In this document: in pieces, positions 31,485-42,267 of the stretch | How the letters are laid out: each line of letters begins with the position of its first letter | Position numbering within the stretch: position 1 is the stretch's first letter | NCBI GenBank assembly: GCA_025765615.1 | Contig: JAIVFJ010000433.1 | Location: 1-42,267 of the forward strand | Length of the DNA stretch: 42,267 nt | Source of the DNA: Zopfochytrium polystomum | Taxonomy: Eukaryota > Chytridiomycota > Chytridiomycetes > Chytridiales > Chytridiaceae | Reading direction: 5' to 3' | Notes under the pieces: model-generated | What the model was told of the DNA's origin: nothing | The model's input: only the letters and a program-made list of their open reading frames with translations | Database searches by the model: none | Translations under genes and position numbers: made by a program

Positions 31485-34400
31485 ATGGATGAGTGCGTGG
31501 ATAGCCTGCCCGAAGCTCGCCGCCTGGTTGAATTAGTACCAGCGACTGCATTTGCGTCCGATGAGGACATAAAAAATCTGTGGGCACGAATTGCAGTCAA
31601 GATCGCGTGGCGCAAGCACACTGAAACGCAGTTCAACAAACGTCATGACCTCGATGACCCACCGCCACCAGTAGAATACCCGCAAGAAGACAGTCTCATA
31701 TTGGCGCTCCAGTTTGTCGCTAGCTGTGCTGAAGCGCACTTTGACATGCTCACATCCTCCACTCGCTTGTTGTTCCTTGACATCATCGAAGGTCAATATT
31801 TTTGTTCTCACTTGGTCTGAACTAACCAATATCTGTCGGCGGCAGGTTGCTGTGGTAATCGTATCGATAGTGGGAGTAAAATATATCAGCAGGGTCTCGC
31901 CGCTTTGACGGCTCTTACAAGGGGCGGAAGCATTGTTGCAGACTTTGACCATCGTGTACTGCAGCTACTTTTCTCATGGATTGGCGCGTCCAAATATAGT
32001 GACGGAACACACGACAAGAAATCGGAACCATCACAACCGCTCTTATCACTATTATCGCTCACCACAGAAGCTCTATTATCCGCAGAGCCAGGCACTGATA
32101 TCACTCCCTCAGCTGCAGCGGCGTTACTAAAACTGTCTCTTGCTGCTCTCAATCAAGCCAACATCTTGACTGCTATACTGCAGCTTTTGTCAGCTGGTCT
32201 CTTTCGATTTCCCCTTTCAGACTTGATGCGTATGTCTGTTGAAAGGATCGGACCTTTTTTGAACGACTCGAAGCAGCTTGAAGATGTCTTGGCTGCCATT
32301 GCCCTTATCACCGCATCATCCGAATCACTAAGGCCAAATGCTGTGCTGCTGGCGCGGCAAGTTTTCACTTCTCATCAAGCTCGATCCTCGATTTTGCTTG
32401 TATGCAATTGGGCAGAGACAGACCTGGAACGGCGGGAGGATCTGGGCCATTTGCACCTAGGCTTGATTGCAACGGGAAGCGCACACATTCTGTGCCAAGC
32501 TGCGTGGGGCCCTCAAGCACTGCCAAAATTTCCACTAGAACAATCACTGCTGATGTCTTTTCTTTACTCTATCCCAGAGTCAAGTGTGGAAACAGTGGAG
32601 TACAGAGTACCTGTCCTTGTTGAAGTTCTTGTTGGAACCCTGACGTTGATCCAATTTAAAGCAAGTTTGTTAACGTACCAAGATTGGGAGGCAATCATAT
32701 CATTTACCGCTGATCTATTAAGCTTCTGGCCTATGCGGCAACTCACTGGGCTGCAATGGAGCGTTTTTGATTTTGCCTCCTATCAAGGTGAACCAAAGAC
32801 ACCGGAAAGTGTTGCAGCACTGCACAGGATGCTGATTTTATCCATTCACTCAAGTCTTTCCTTAATTCCCAGCAGCTCCTCTGTCGATACCTTTTTTGGT
32901 GTCCTTTTGGAATTGTCGGCAGATCTCCCGGAGCCTCTTGCTGTTTCATTGTTAGAGCATGAAGCTGCGCGAATCTCATTTGATGTTAATGAGCATCGAA
33001 TTGATTGTCTTGTGAACTCTTTTGTTTTGAATAGTAGATGGGACAGTCTTGCAGAAATGACTGCAGACCTTGTCATCACTGCAACTGAAGTTTGCGAGGG
33101 GCAACGATTGGATTTTGTCTTGGAACTCTTCATTAAGCTAATCCTGGACACCGCACAAAAGCCATTTCTTCTATCCAAACTGGTTAATGCTGGAGCTCAG
33201 ATATTCGGAGTTGCAAGTCCTGTGTATTGTGTACGTCTGCTGGACTCCTACAACAATATTGCAGTAACTGCTGTGGACCCAGGTGTATCTTATATAGTGA
33301 TGTGCGCCCTGCTCAAGTTGTTCAAAATTTCCGCAATGGAGCTGCGGGGAATACACAGCAGTACTATATTTGATACCATAGTCAATATTGCATGTTCACA
33401 CGATGTGCCAACCAAAGCTCGACTTCTTGGACTCAAGTTCGCTTTGTCTACTAGAGCCCGCAGTGACTTTCATATCTTCTTTGAAAATCAGTCCAGTGAT
33501 TCAGAGATGCCTTATATTGGAATGAATCCGTTGCGTTGCTATGCAGGCAGCTCAAAAGTACTCAATTCTGCGATTTTGGACATGGACAGCTATCTTGCGC
33601 ACCTGGTGGAGGCAGTTTCCAATGAAACCGACTGGGACATTTACTCCTTGGTGTTTCAGAATTTATCGTATCAGCTGCAAAACATTGCTTTGTTTGCTGG
33701 TGCGCCAAAAGCAATAGGATCACTTCGCACTTTCTTATGCTTCTTAATTACACGAGAAACAGCGGCGTCGTCCATTGTTCACCTCCCGAAAGCTGCGAAA
33801 AAGTCCGATATCTATTTGCTTGCATTCAAATTGTTGGCTGTCCTCATTTCTTACAAGAGCTTTTTCAACAAGCAAGATCTAGACGAAATCATCTCTACTG
33901 TTGAGCTTGGTCTACAGAAATGGCCTTCAACTTCACGGTTTTGCCTACAGACATTGACAAACGCACTGTTAGAGCTTCCTGGAAACATGATTCGCCTCAT
34001 TACTAATGTTCTTTTGAAAGTCTCACGACTGACCTCCTCTTCGATGTCACCATATGTCCTTGAGTTTCTCTCAACGTTATCACGTCTTCCAGAACTTTAC
34101 GTGAATTGTTCAGATGCTGATTTTCGGCGAGTCTTTGGCATTGCACTTCAGTCTATCCAATCATCGACAGCCACATCTCATTCAACAGCACTATCACAAT
34201 ACGTTGTCCACCTGGCCTACTACGTTATCACAGTTTGGTTCGTCAATTTAAAAATTGCGGAGCGGCGGAAATTCATTCCTTTTATTACCAAGTACATGAT
34301 TCCTACTTCAGGTGGAACTACCGTGACAGTGGATGAGAACGTTGAACTGGTGTGGGATGTTCTTATTCAAAACGCGTATGTCGATTGTTCTCCTCGTCCT

Positions 34401-35775
34401 TCAGCAGACTTGATCAATCCCTTACAAACGCCAACGGCAAGGACTGATGGCATAGCTCCTGAAAAAACATGGATAATTGGGAATGCGGTGGTAACTATAC
34501 GCAATTCAGGTGCGCCTGGATGGATTGAGGTGCAAATACGACGGCCTTCTGGTTTTGTGTCGTTTTCAAGTCGTTTGGGTAACTCGAGCCGAGCAGCGTC
34601 AAACCAAGTTAGTATTCTGGCTGCCTTTGATGGCAACCCTCAGATGAGAAATACTTCTGAGAATGACTTGACTCGTCGCACACGATCTGCATCACAGAGC
34701 TTTGGGCCTGGTATTGGTACCTATTCAGGTTCTGTATCACAACCTCCACCAGATGTTCCAGATTCTCTTCGGCCACGGTCTGTTTCTGTCAGTAGCAGCT
34801 CTGTTGGACTCGACACAACTGAAGGCCGAGAAACTACAGAGTCTCGTGTTGTGATCGACCCATCTTTTCTCCTGCTTCAGTTATCACCTCTCAGCGCTAC
34901 CACCCCAAACGAAGTGCCGTTGTTGTTGGGCACAGATGAAGCGACTGTTCGTGCCCTCAAAGTGCTTGACCGGACACCAGTTGTGGATCTTCACAAAGTT
35001 GGTGTTGTCTTTGTTGGACCTAGTCAATCTGATGAGGTGGAGATACTGGCAAATACGCACGGATCTTGGACCTACACTCAGTTTTTGCACTCCCTGGGAG
35101 AAGTTGTGGAGCTTTCCCGCACAACAATGTACACAGGCGGTTTGGATAAATCTCCAGATGGAATTGACGGAAAGCATTGTGTGGTTTGGGAAGACAACGC
35201 CTCTGGGGCACAGATGGTGTTCCATGCAGCCACGATGATGCCAACCAATTTGGACAAGGACCCTCGATGCTCATTCAAAAAGCGGCATATCGGAAACGAC
35301 TTTGTTGTCATTGCATTTGACGAGTCTGGACTGTCTGCTGCCAATAACGGTGACAGAGCGTTTGGACTTCACACGCTACCTGGACAGTTCAACTTCGTCA
35401 ACATTATCATTTCACGTCTCGCAGATGGTGAGACCGAGACGCTGACAGACTCCGATGCTCAGGAGCCTGAGTCTCTTCCTCCACAGCTTGGGTTCCGTCG
35501 GGCAAGCAATCAGTATGAATCATCGTGGTTCCGTGTCAGAATGGCTGTCCGGGACGAAGTTGGATTAGGTTTATACAGGAGTGTTCGGTGACGACATGGG
35601 GCGCATAGTTTCTGGTCGAAACCTGGGAGCAACAGTACGACAGGCAGCACTGCATGCTAACATGCTATCCTTGGTGGCAGCACAGAGTCAGGCTGGGGGA
35701 GGAATGTTCATCAGCAATGCACGTGAACGGCTGCGTCAGATAAAGCGATTGCAACGATCGAGTGAGCAAGCTTGA
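31485..35775 (+). CDS. TSC2: Tuberin (TSC2) GTPase-activating protein for Rheb
   Basis: Tuberin is the GAP subunit of the TSC complex; it inactivates Rheb and so restrains TORC1. Exon 1 ends at 31791; a 54-bp intron (31792-31845, branch ACTAACC) follows; exon 2 is one 3.9-kb exon. The chosen ATG (31485) is the first in frame after a TGA at 31404; an additional upstream exon is possible. The N-terminal and middle part is helical-repeat-like (LTLIQFKASLLTYQDWEAIISF corresponds to the conserved tuberin core). A Ser-rich linker (about 34640-34850) precedes the Rap-GAP-type domain: VGPSQSDEVEILANTHGSW, YTQFLHSLGEVVEL, and KKRHIGNDFVVIAFDESG with the catalytic Asn thumb at 35295-35297, then GQFNFVNIIISRL. 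The end, RQAALHANMLSLV and RLRQIKRLQ, matches the tuberin C-terminus but is one frame off: the T3 run 35570-35572 has one T too many. Confidence 0.93.
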
Positions 35776-36045
35776 TCCACGAGACCCAAAGCCTGACAGC
35801 GTTCTCGACTTCACTACCTTCACGTGATCACCGAGAAAGGACAGCTTGATCAAGACTCCCCCGATTTAAGTGACTAAAAGACTCCCCATGAATTGCTTTT
35901 CCTACCGTTGATGACACAGTCAATAAAAGGCCAAAGAGCTTCACATGAACTTGAAGAACGGAGACAAAATTTTTTTTACAGGTGTGTCGTCCATTGTTGC
36001 TTGCAGATCCATATGTGAGGATGACAGGCTGGACAGCCTGCACCC

Positions 36046-37400
36046 TCAAATAAAGAGTCCTCTTTTTAACTCGCACTTGTGGAGATTACCAACCATTCTC
36101 GACTCGCGTTTTGCCATAAAATGTGACTGGGGTTGGATTCGTGTTTTCCTATTATTTATTATTACTAGGTCCACATATTTTCTTCCGACCTCCATCTTAC
36201 TATTATTATATTTGCAGTGCGAGGTTTCCACCAAAGTATCGGTCAGGACCATGGACTGCGGCCGTGATTTGTCGTTGGAAGGCAGCGAGACTGGTGCACT
36301 TTGTAATGTCGCAACAAGCTTTCGAATGCGGTCGACGCCAGTTAGCTGGACGATCATCATGATTGCAGGGGCAATCACAATGAACCACCTTCGAGATGAG
36401 TTAGTAAATGAGCACATCAGCCGCTTTCGCATTGCTGATGCTAACTGACCAGGCTTAGAAAGGAGTAACCAATTTGATTGATTTTCCGTATGAAACGTGT
36501 GACTACAACACGAAACCCGCCGAACAGTTTGTGGTGGCTCACCTTGCCCGATTGGAAAGAAAAAGCCGCCAAAAACGGTCCACAGCATGGTAACTGGAAT
36601 CTCGGGAGACTCTCCTTTTGCAAAGCAAACCCGACGTCATAAAAAACAAGAAAACCACGCCAGAGTAGCGTACGCTCCGCAAAATTGTTCCGACGTTAGC
36701 GCCAGCGGACACAGTCGACTTGTGCATGTTTCCCATAACTGCTTGATTTTCGCTTACGCAGCCACAAAAAATAGCGTAGCAATGGTGCACCAATATACAA
36801 TCAGAGTTAACAACGTCTTTTGGTTATTCGGATCCACCAGGATCCCAAAGTTGGCCTTTGTATCGTACTTAATTTGAGAAATACCCCTTTGAAGTTTGTT
36901 TTTACATGCCTTGAAGTTATTGTTTGCGAACGCACCATCAGTGAATCGATGTAAAAAGTTGAGCGTGCTGGTACACGTACAGGCTCACTCCAAGATCAAT
37001 CACTGAAAGGACGACGGAAACACTCCAGATGAGCCACGTTTTCTTCGATCAAACATTGCTCGATACGTCGTGTGAAAAAGCGAAGCAAACTTCTACATAG
37101 TTTAGTCAAGCCTTGCGTGGGCCGCCGCGTTCTCACCATTATAGAGAAACTGTCTGTAATGAGCGAATCAGAATCGGCACTCTAATGGCAAGCAACTTAC
37201 GCATAAGTATACTAGAAGGCTGAAAAGCGTCATGATATTTTTCTGGTGACGAATTTCTCTCAATGTACCAAAAGACGATGCCTGGCTAATCCGCCGATAA
37301 AGTAGAACACTGGAGACGAGCCCATCGAAGCGGACAAATAGACGTTTTCAGCCTCATCATACCAACGACGGCACACTCATAAATATTTCGTCAATTCTCA
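36046..37400 (-). CDS. Probable multi-pass membrane protein, fragmentary reading
   Basis: Successive minus-strand pieces contain hydrophobic helices: MTLFSLLVYLCV (near 37215), TWLIWSVSVVLSVIDLGVSL (near 37040), LTLIVYWCTIATLFFVAA (near 36800), YSGVVFLFFMTSGLLC (near 36640), VTMLWTVFGGFFFPIG (near 36570) and WFIVIAPAIMMIVQLTG (near 36360), followed by a hydrophilic tail ending at 36046. Plausible introns: GTAAGT donor near 37205, GTAAGC near 36767, and GTGAGC near 36544 with acceptor AGTTAG near 36452. Two joins need one base less in homopolymers (A5 36953-36957, T4 36615-36618). At least six helices suggest a receptor or transporter, but no family motif is recognised. Gene limits are approximate. 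Confidence 0.4.
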
Positions 37401-38578
37401 ATATCTCGCAATGAAATTTCGGTCAGTCTGATAGGGCATTATGTCATTGAAATTCAGCGTCTTGCTGTTCTGCTTCAATTGATTGTCAGCTATGTAAAAC
37501 ACTCAGAAACGGAATGATTCCTTTCTGCTGCTTCTCTGAAGCACTTTCCAGTGCTTCCTTACACAGCCAAGGGGATAAAACAGTGAACATAATATGATAC
37601 TTAAATGGTTGCAAGAGCCCCGACTGTTGACTTAGTAATTTGCATTAGGCTCCCAAATCAGGGCTACGAAAAATGGAAATTGGAGATCCAGAGGTCAAAG
37701 CTCTAAAAAAACCAATCCAGAGCGATTTCACCAAGCAGCAACCAAAAGCTTACTAAAAGAGACTCACGAGAGTCAGTTTATTGAGAAAAAACAGAAGCGG
37801 TTTGATTGAAAATGCTTGCAATCAATGTTCACGAAAATTTATGACAATCAGTTTCTCCAACTTCCAGAGACTACTGTAAATGACACAGAGCATTACATCT
37901 TACTGTCACTATATCAACTATTGTCTACCATCCTTTCTTTATTGATCCTACCCCTTGCAGCTCACGTGAGTGCTTCAAATCTCTGTACTAAAGCAAATCG
38001 TGCCAGGCAGCTCATTTCCGATTTTTTCATGTTTACTTTCCAATATTAGGCGAACCAGGACAAGTAGAGCATCCAAATTCAGACAGTTTGATGCCATAGT
38101 AATGGTTTATCTGTGTACAAAAATTCGCGTATTGAAAAAATTCGCGTTGAAATATTGAAAACTGAGAAGTTCACATATCGGACGATGTCAAAATTTTGAT
38201 TAGTGTCGAAAACTTTTGTCCCCCCCCTTTTACACATTCTGTATTTTGCGTATCTGCTCAAAGTAGCAGATCGTCTTGACGGGTTAATATCCGTTAATTG
38301 ACGCGTTCGAGGATCCTTACGATCGCCACGCTCAACCGTTGCAGCGCTCAACAGACGGCGCGCCCCGATACAATGGCAACTGGGGTCGGGGGGCCTCACG
38401 CGGCTCATCAGAGATTCCAATGTATGTGATTCTCAAAACACGCTCTTCGCGTGGGAGAGCCCATCCAATGGCTCCCAGCCAAAAAAATTACTGTGGGTAT
38501 CTGAATCATCCTCTCAATTCTTTACGGTTCAGGCCAAAATGTGACTGTTCATTCTTATAAGCCAAACACCTCCCGACC
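37401..38578. other. AT-rich spacer, no gene supported
   Basis: Low-GC DNA with short frames only. A 78-codon plus-strand frame (37816-38049) has one hydrophobic stretch (LLSTILSLLILPLAAHV) but no support. An upstream exon of the membrane-protein gene could lie around 37330-37500 (minus), where NDIMPYQTDRNF and SMGSSPVFYFIGG can be read. Confidence 0.4.
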
Positions 38579-40384
38579 TCACACTGTCTGGCCTACTTTC
38601 ATCATTTCAGCAACAGAGTCGATCTTCTCGCGCGGCTTCCCCACCGCCGCCCCGCGCCGTGTCTCTTCCGCGTCCAGCCGCCTCCAATCCTGGTAGCTCA
38701 CCGCGCACACCTTTTCCCTCAACAGCAGGCCTCCACCGAATCAGACTGACGTCCGCCTGGTGACGGCAGGGAGCGCGCCGCTCGCAAAGTCCGCCACAAT
38801 CGTCTCTGCCGTCTCGATTGCGTCGTACATGGTCGCAGCAACTACCCCGACCGCGCCCCGCTTGATCCAACCCGAAACGTACAGCCCAGACGTTGAGGCA
38901 TCGCTTTCCTGTGAGCCGGGGAGCAGCCGTTGTTTTTTGGCCCGCCCATTCGCCGAAAGCCGATTAATAAGCTTTCGACAACCAATGGATGGCTGCACAG
39001 GTGGAAATTACCTCGTTCGCCGCTCGAACCCGTCCCGCATCGTTCGGCACAGTCCCCGTCCTACCGTCAAACGGAAGGCCCGGAACCGCCTCCCCTTCGT
39101 ACCCGACGCTCCACGACCAAGCCGGTCTTGATCACCTCCTCCTCCGGCGGCGACACCGGCCTCACCCTGCTCCAGTCGCCCTCGACAAACTCGTTCCGCC
39201 CCACCACGATCCCAGTCACTTGCGCCGACGTAGCGTCGGACAGCAGCCGAGTCGGCGAAGACGTGAACCGCAGCAGAAGCGACTTGGCGACGGCGGCGGC
39301 GGGGTGCTGCGTTGGTGCGGGGGCGGCGCCGCCGGAGAGGGGCAGCAGCGACGGGTGGTTGAGGAGGATTTCGGTCAGCCGCCGCTTCGCGCGGTCGACG
39401 GGGACCCCGGCCTGGTCGACGCTAAGGTGGTCGCGGACGAACTCCATGTCGACGTGGTGTGTGATGTTGGGGAGGTGCATGATTTCGCGAAGCTCTTTGG
39501 CAGTAAAGGCCACTGTTGTGGAGAGTAGGGGGCTAAGAATTTTCGTAGTCTGAGTGCAAGTCGCTCTCACAGTGTTACCTGAAGCGGGCCTCTCCGCCCG
39601 ACCAAGTGCACCCTGCGAACGCGACTCTTGGCCAACGCCGCCAACGCTTCCTCGCTAACGTCCGTCTTTGCCAGAACGTCGACCGGAAGCAGCAACATAC
39701 GTGCGATATCCAGCGCAACGTTACCGTGTCCGACGACGACCGCCGTGTCCGTTTCGTCCAGGCCGAAAGGGATCCCGGATCCGCCAGCCGCTGTGTCCTC
39801 CGCGGGCCTGCGTCGTCCATGGTCCTCGGCGGCTTTCCTTTGGCAGGCAGTTGTACCATTCGACAAGATCCTGCGCCGCAAAGACGCCACGGAGGTCGCC
39901 TTCGCGTGGGAGCCCGAGGCGCCGGTCGCGGACCGCGCCGGTGGCAAAGACGACGGCGTTGTACGAGCGCCGGAGGGCCGACAGGGAAAGGTCCTGGCCA
40001 ACGTGAACGTGGCCGAACAGGCGCACACGAGGGTCGGTGAGAAGCTGATCAAACCGATGGGCAACGTTCTGGGATTTCGGTCGAGTTATTCGCGTTCTGC
40101 AACTCGCGATGGCAGCGGGTCTCAAACCTTCGCATCAGCATGGTCCGGCGCGATCCCAAATCTGACGAGGCCAAACGGAACAGGCAGTGATTCGAATATA
40201 TCAACGGCGAGATTGTTCTTCAGAAGAGCATGCTTCAAGAGATGATGGGCGGTGTAGAAACCAGCTGCGATCGGGGGGAACAATTCACGCGGGGTGCACG
40301 GCGCAGCAGCGTCAGGTCTTCTTTGCCCCAAAGGTCACGAACATTTCACCAACCAGGCCCTGACCCGACGATCGCGACACGCAT
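38579..40384 (-). CDS. ARH1: NADPH:adrenodoxin (ferredoxin) oxidoreductase, mitochondrial FDXR/Arh1 type
   Basis: FAD enzyme that passes electrons from NADPH to mitochondrial ferredoxin for Fe-S cluster, heme A and ubiquinone synthesis. Exon 1 40384-40354 begins [10 protein letters not shown]; intron 40265-40353; exon 2 40264-40128 gives [11 protein letters not shown] and [17 protein letters not shown]; intron 40069-40127; exon 3 gives [25 protein letters not shown], and the NADP site [14 protein letters not shown], then VGRRGPLQ. Exon 4 gives [13 protein letters not shown] to [15 protein letters not shown]; exon 5 gives [20 protein letters not shown] and the tail [17 protein letters not shown] with GKPREKI. 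Breaks: one extra base at the T3 run 39834-39836 (minus AAA), one base short at the exon 4 acceptor, one shift near 39110, and a TGA before [10 protein letters not shown]. No presequence precedes MRVAIVG, so an upstream targeting exon may be missing. Four breaks make a pseudogene possible; sequence error is more likely. Confidence 0.88.
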
Positions 40385-40427
40385 TAACAATTTTTTGAAA
40401 TTTTGGCCTTTTTACTATTACCCCCGC

Positions 40428-42267
40428 TTAACCCAAGATTCCCGCTTCAACCTTTGCGAGTTCAATAAGCTAATGAATGAGATTGGTGCAAAGCAACAGG
40501 AACAGTGGACGAGCGATGTTTGTGTTAGAGATCCAGCGGTAACTACAATGCGCATCCTAAACTCACCATAGGATCATCGAAGAACCTGCCGATTCCAACA
40601 TCCTCGCTGAGCCCCTTTCGTCTCGTCTTCACCATGAAGTCTCTGGCAAGCGCCTGTCCCACTCCAGGCTCCAGCGGTCGGAGGACTATGTTCTTGTCAA
40701 GCGGATCTCCTGGAACGACATCCCATCGTTCAAACGCCATTTGACAAAACGCCTGTCCCTGGGTGTGTGTCCGCAAGTCCGTTTCAAAGCCTGCACTGTC
40801 GATGACCGGCAGAACCGCCTTGACGACGTACAAAGGAGATCCCGGCTTCGGATTATCTGAGAGAACGTGGCCACGACGGCGAGCGAGAACGGCGTAAATT
40901 GCAGCAACGCAGTCGGCAGGTGAAAGTATTTCGACTCGGAAAATCGGTTCCATCAGACGCGGAGATGCAGTGAGGAAAGACGAATAACACACTCTGCGCG
41001 CAGCTGGGATTATCTGACCGCGCCCACTGAAGATTGGACCGGTGGCGACGACAACGTCAAGAATGCGGAACTTGACGTTCCGGATCGCTGAAATCAACTC
41101 AAAATTAAGAAGAGGAGTTGAAATTACTGGTTCCCTTACGTTCATCTGCCAGAGGTCCTTGCTTTGTTGCCCACTGGAAGCCTTGAACAATGTTATCCCG
41201 GGACGAGCTGAGCACTTTCTTGTCCACCTGCAAGTTCAAATACGAGTACGTCAGACAAACGTAGGTTGCCCGTGTTCAACGTACCGTTCCCAGAGTCTCA
41301 TTGACGAGCACGTTTGGGCCAAACTCGGTTGGTCCAAAACCCCAAATATTTCTACTTGCGAGAAGATCCCATTGGTACTTGCCTTGGAACCACTCGCCCA
41401 TCTTTTTAGGGGGCCAGTCCATTTTCACGTCCCCGCTTTCGATGTCTTTCGCAACGCCCTGTTCGAGGGGCTCGGCGATCATTGTGATTTTGTTCAAATG
41501 ATTGGGAGTCTCTGCGTAGCACTTGAGCGATGACACCTCGACCACAGTTTCGCTAAACTTCACGACCGGATCGGAGACTTTGATTTCAATCTCAGCGTAA
41601 AGCCTGCGCAGATCGTGAAGAACGCAGTCCAAGAACAGTTCGCCGGTGCCGAAAATGACGTGCTCGCCTGATTCTTCAACCTGACGCGCAAACAGACGAA
41701 TTAACATCGAAAATGACCATAAATGGGTAGCAAACCTCAGTCTCGAATGGGGTAACTTCTATTGACTTTGCGCAATCCGTCCAACATTTTCGGCAGCTCC
41801 GTGGGATTAACCGGCTCTACAGCGACCTTGACGACCGCCATATTATTAAACTTGAGCGGTTTAAAGATATGCACAGGCCGGTCCTCTGAAGGCACCAAGT
41901 CCGTAATGGTGGCGGTCTTCACGATGGAGCTCTCAACTCCAGCAAGAAGCACCCAGTTTCCGGCGGGCACTGACGTTGTTTTGATGCTATACCGAGATTG
42001 AAATACTGACAAGCCCTCCACAGTTTTCACGACCATATCCTCCTCGTCATTCGGGCTGTACCGCTCACCGAGAACCCTCACAGACATTCCCAGCTTGACC
42101 GTTCCGCTCATCACCCTCCCAAACGCCTCGAATCCAGTGACATCAACTGAATTGTACATCTTCGTAACTTGCACCATTACAGGTCCTTTCGGATCGCACG
42201 CGCGCATGGCCTTTTCCAAAATCGGATCGCAACCAGCTTCGTCTCCACTACCGCTCCACGATCGCTC
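40428..42267 (-). CDS. SNU114: U5 snRNP GTPase Snu114 (EFTUD2), 3' part
   Basis: Spliceosomal EF-2-like GTPase of the U5 snRNP that helps control Brr2 and spliceosome activation. Exons in window: 42267-41736, 41680-41285, 41227-41141/41140, 41087-40567, 40469-40428; introns are GT-AG, 52-97 bp. Recognisable: [57 protein letters not shown] (domain II/III), [87 protein letters not shown] [13 protein letters not shown], and [17 protein letters not shown] spliced to LIELAK. The N-terminal GTP-binding domain lies beyond the window. A one-base excess in the G4 run 41749-41752 breaks the frame before the splice site (three C on the coding strand restore YPFETEVEESG). The stop is 43 bp from the FDXR start. 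Confidence 0.95.

Noticed and set aside
19610..38720. TGA at a conserved or plausible Trp position in two genes (transporter near 19635, FDXR near 38727), suggesting TGA recoding
   Set aside because: Other genes end naturally at TGA (CNH gene, TSC2, second transcription factor) and TGG is used throughout, so the standard code applies. Mutation or sequence error is enough.
1..42267. tRNA, rRNA, CRISPR array, bacterial operon or phage module
   Set aside because: No cloverleaf-like segment, rRNA core sequence, or spaced short repeats were seen; gene structure is eukaryotic throughout.

Overview
The window is nuclear DNA of a fungus. Evidence: genes with many short introns (about 43-100 bp) whose branch sites look like CTAAC, CTAAT or CTGAC, two Zn2Cys6 transcription factors with the fungal-specific middle domain, a fungal-type multicopper oxidase remnant, and orthologues of VAS1, ARH1/FDXR, SNU114, TSC2, a UBE3A-type HECT ligase and a germinal-centre (Ste20-like) kinase. 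TSC2 together with gene-dense, intron-rich loci and abundant microsatellites suggests an early-diverging (for example chytrid-like) lineage, but this placement is inference; no marker here settles the phylum. Layout: 1-3053 (+) is the 3' part of a CNH-domain protein with a Gln/Pro-rich tail. 4076/4295-8306 (+) is valyl-tRNA synthetase, 16 exons, with an upstream in-frame extension that looks like a mitochondrial presequence. 8711-9753 (+) is a 5'-truncated, GC-rich multicopper oxidase. 10352-12745 (-) is an intact intronless 797-residue orphan. 13283-16027 and 16139-19020 (both -) are tandemly duplicated Zn2Cys6 regulators sharing all five intron positions. 19410-20110 (-) is a hexose-transporter pseudogene with a large internal deletion. 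20200-20820 is microsatellite-rich. 21149-23290 (+) is a GCK-type kinase. 23660-26680 is accessory DNA: a truncated HNH-nuclease copy between direct repeats, GA-rich DNA, and a frame-broken secreted protein gene next to a 27-nt G run. 27519-30159 (+) is a HECT ubiquitin ligase, followed directly by a second HNH-nuclease copy (about 30520-31345, -). 31485-35775 (+) is tuberin (TSC2). 36046-37400 (-) is a fragmentary multi-pass membrane protein. 38579-40384 (-) is adrenodoxin/ferredoxin reductase, and 40428-42267 (-) is the 3' part of SNU114, only 43 bp away from it.

Functional themes: most genes are unrelated housekeeping genes (translation, splicing, mitochondrial electron transfer, TORC1 control, ubiquitylation, kinase signalling). 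No operon-like or defence-like system is apparent. The accessory parts are the duplicated transcription factors with a dead sugar transporter beside them, the truncated oxidase, and the two HNH-nuclease relics.

Caution on the sequence: at least seven single-base frame breaks fall in homopolymer runs of 3-5 bases inside otherwise well conserved genes, and changing each run by one base restores the frame. This looks like homopolymer-length error in the assembly more than gene death, while VAS1 and the two transcription factors are error-free. Exon limits below were inferred by eye from splice signals and family resemblance.
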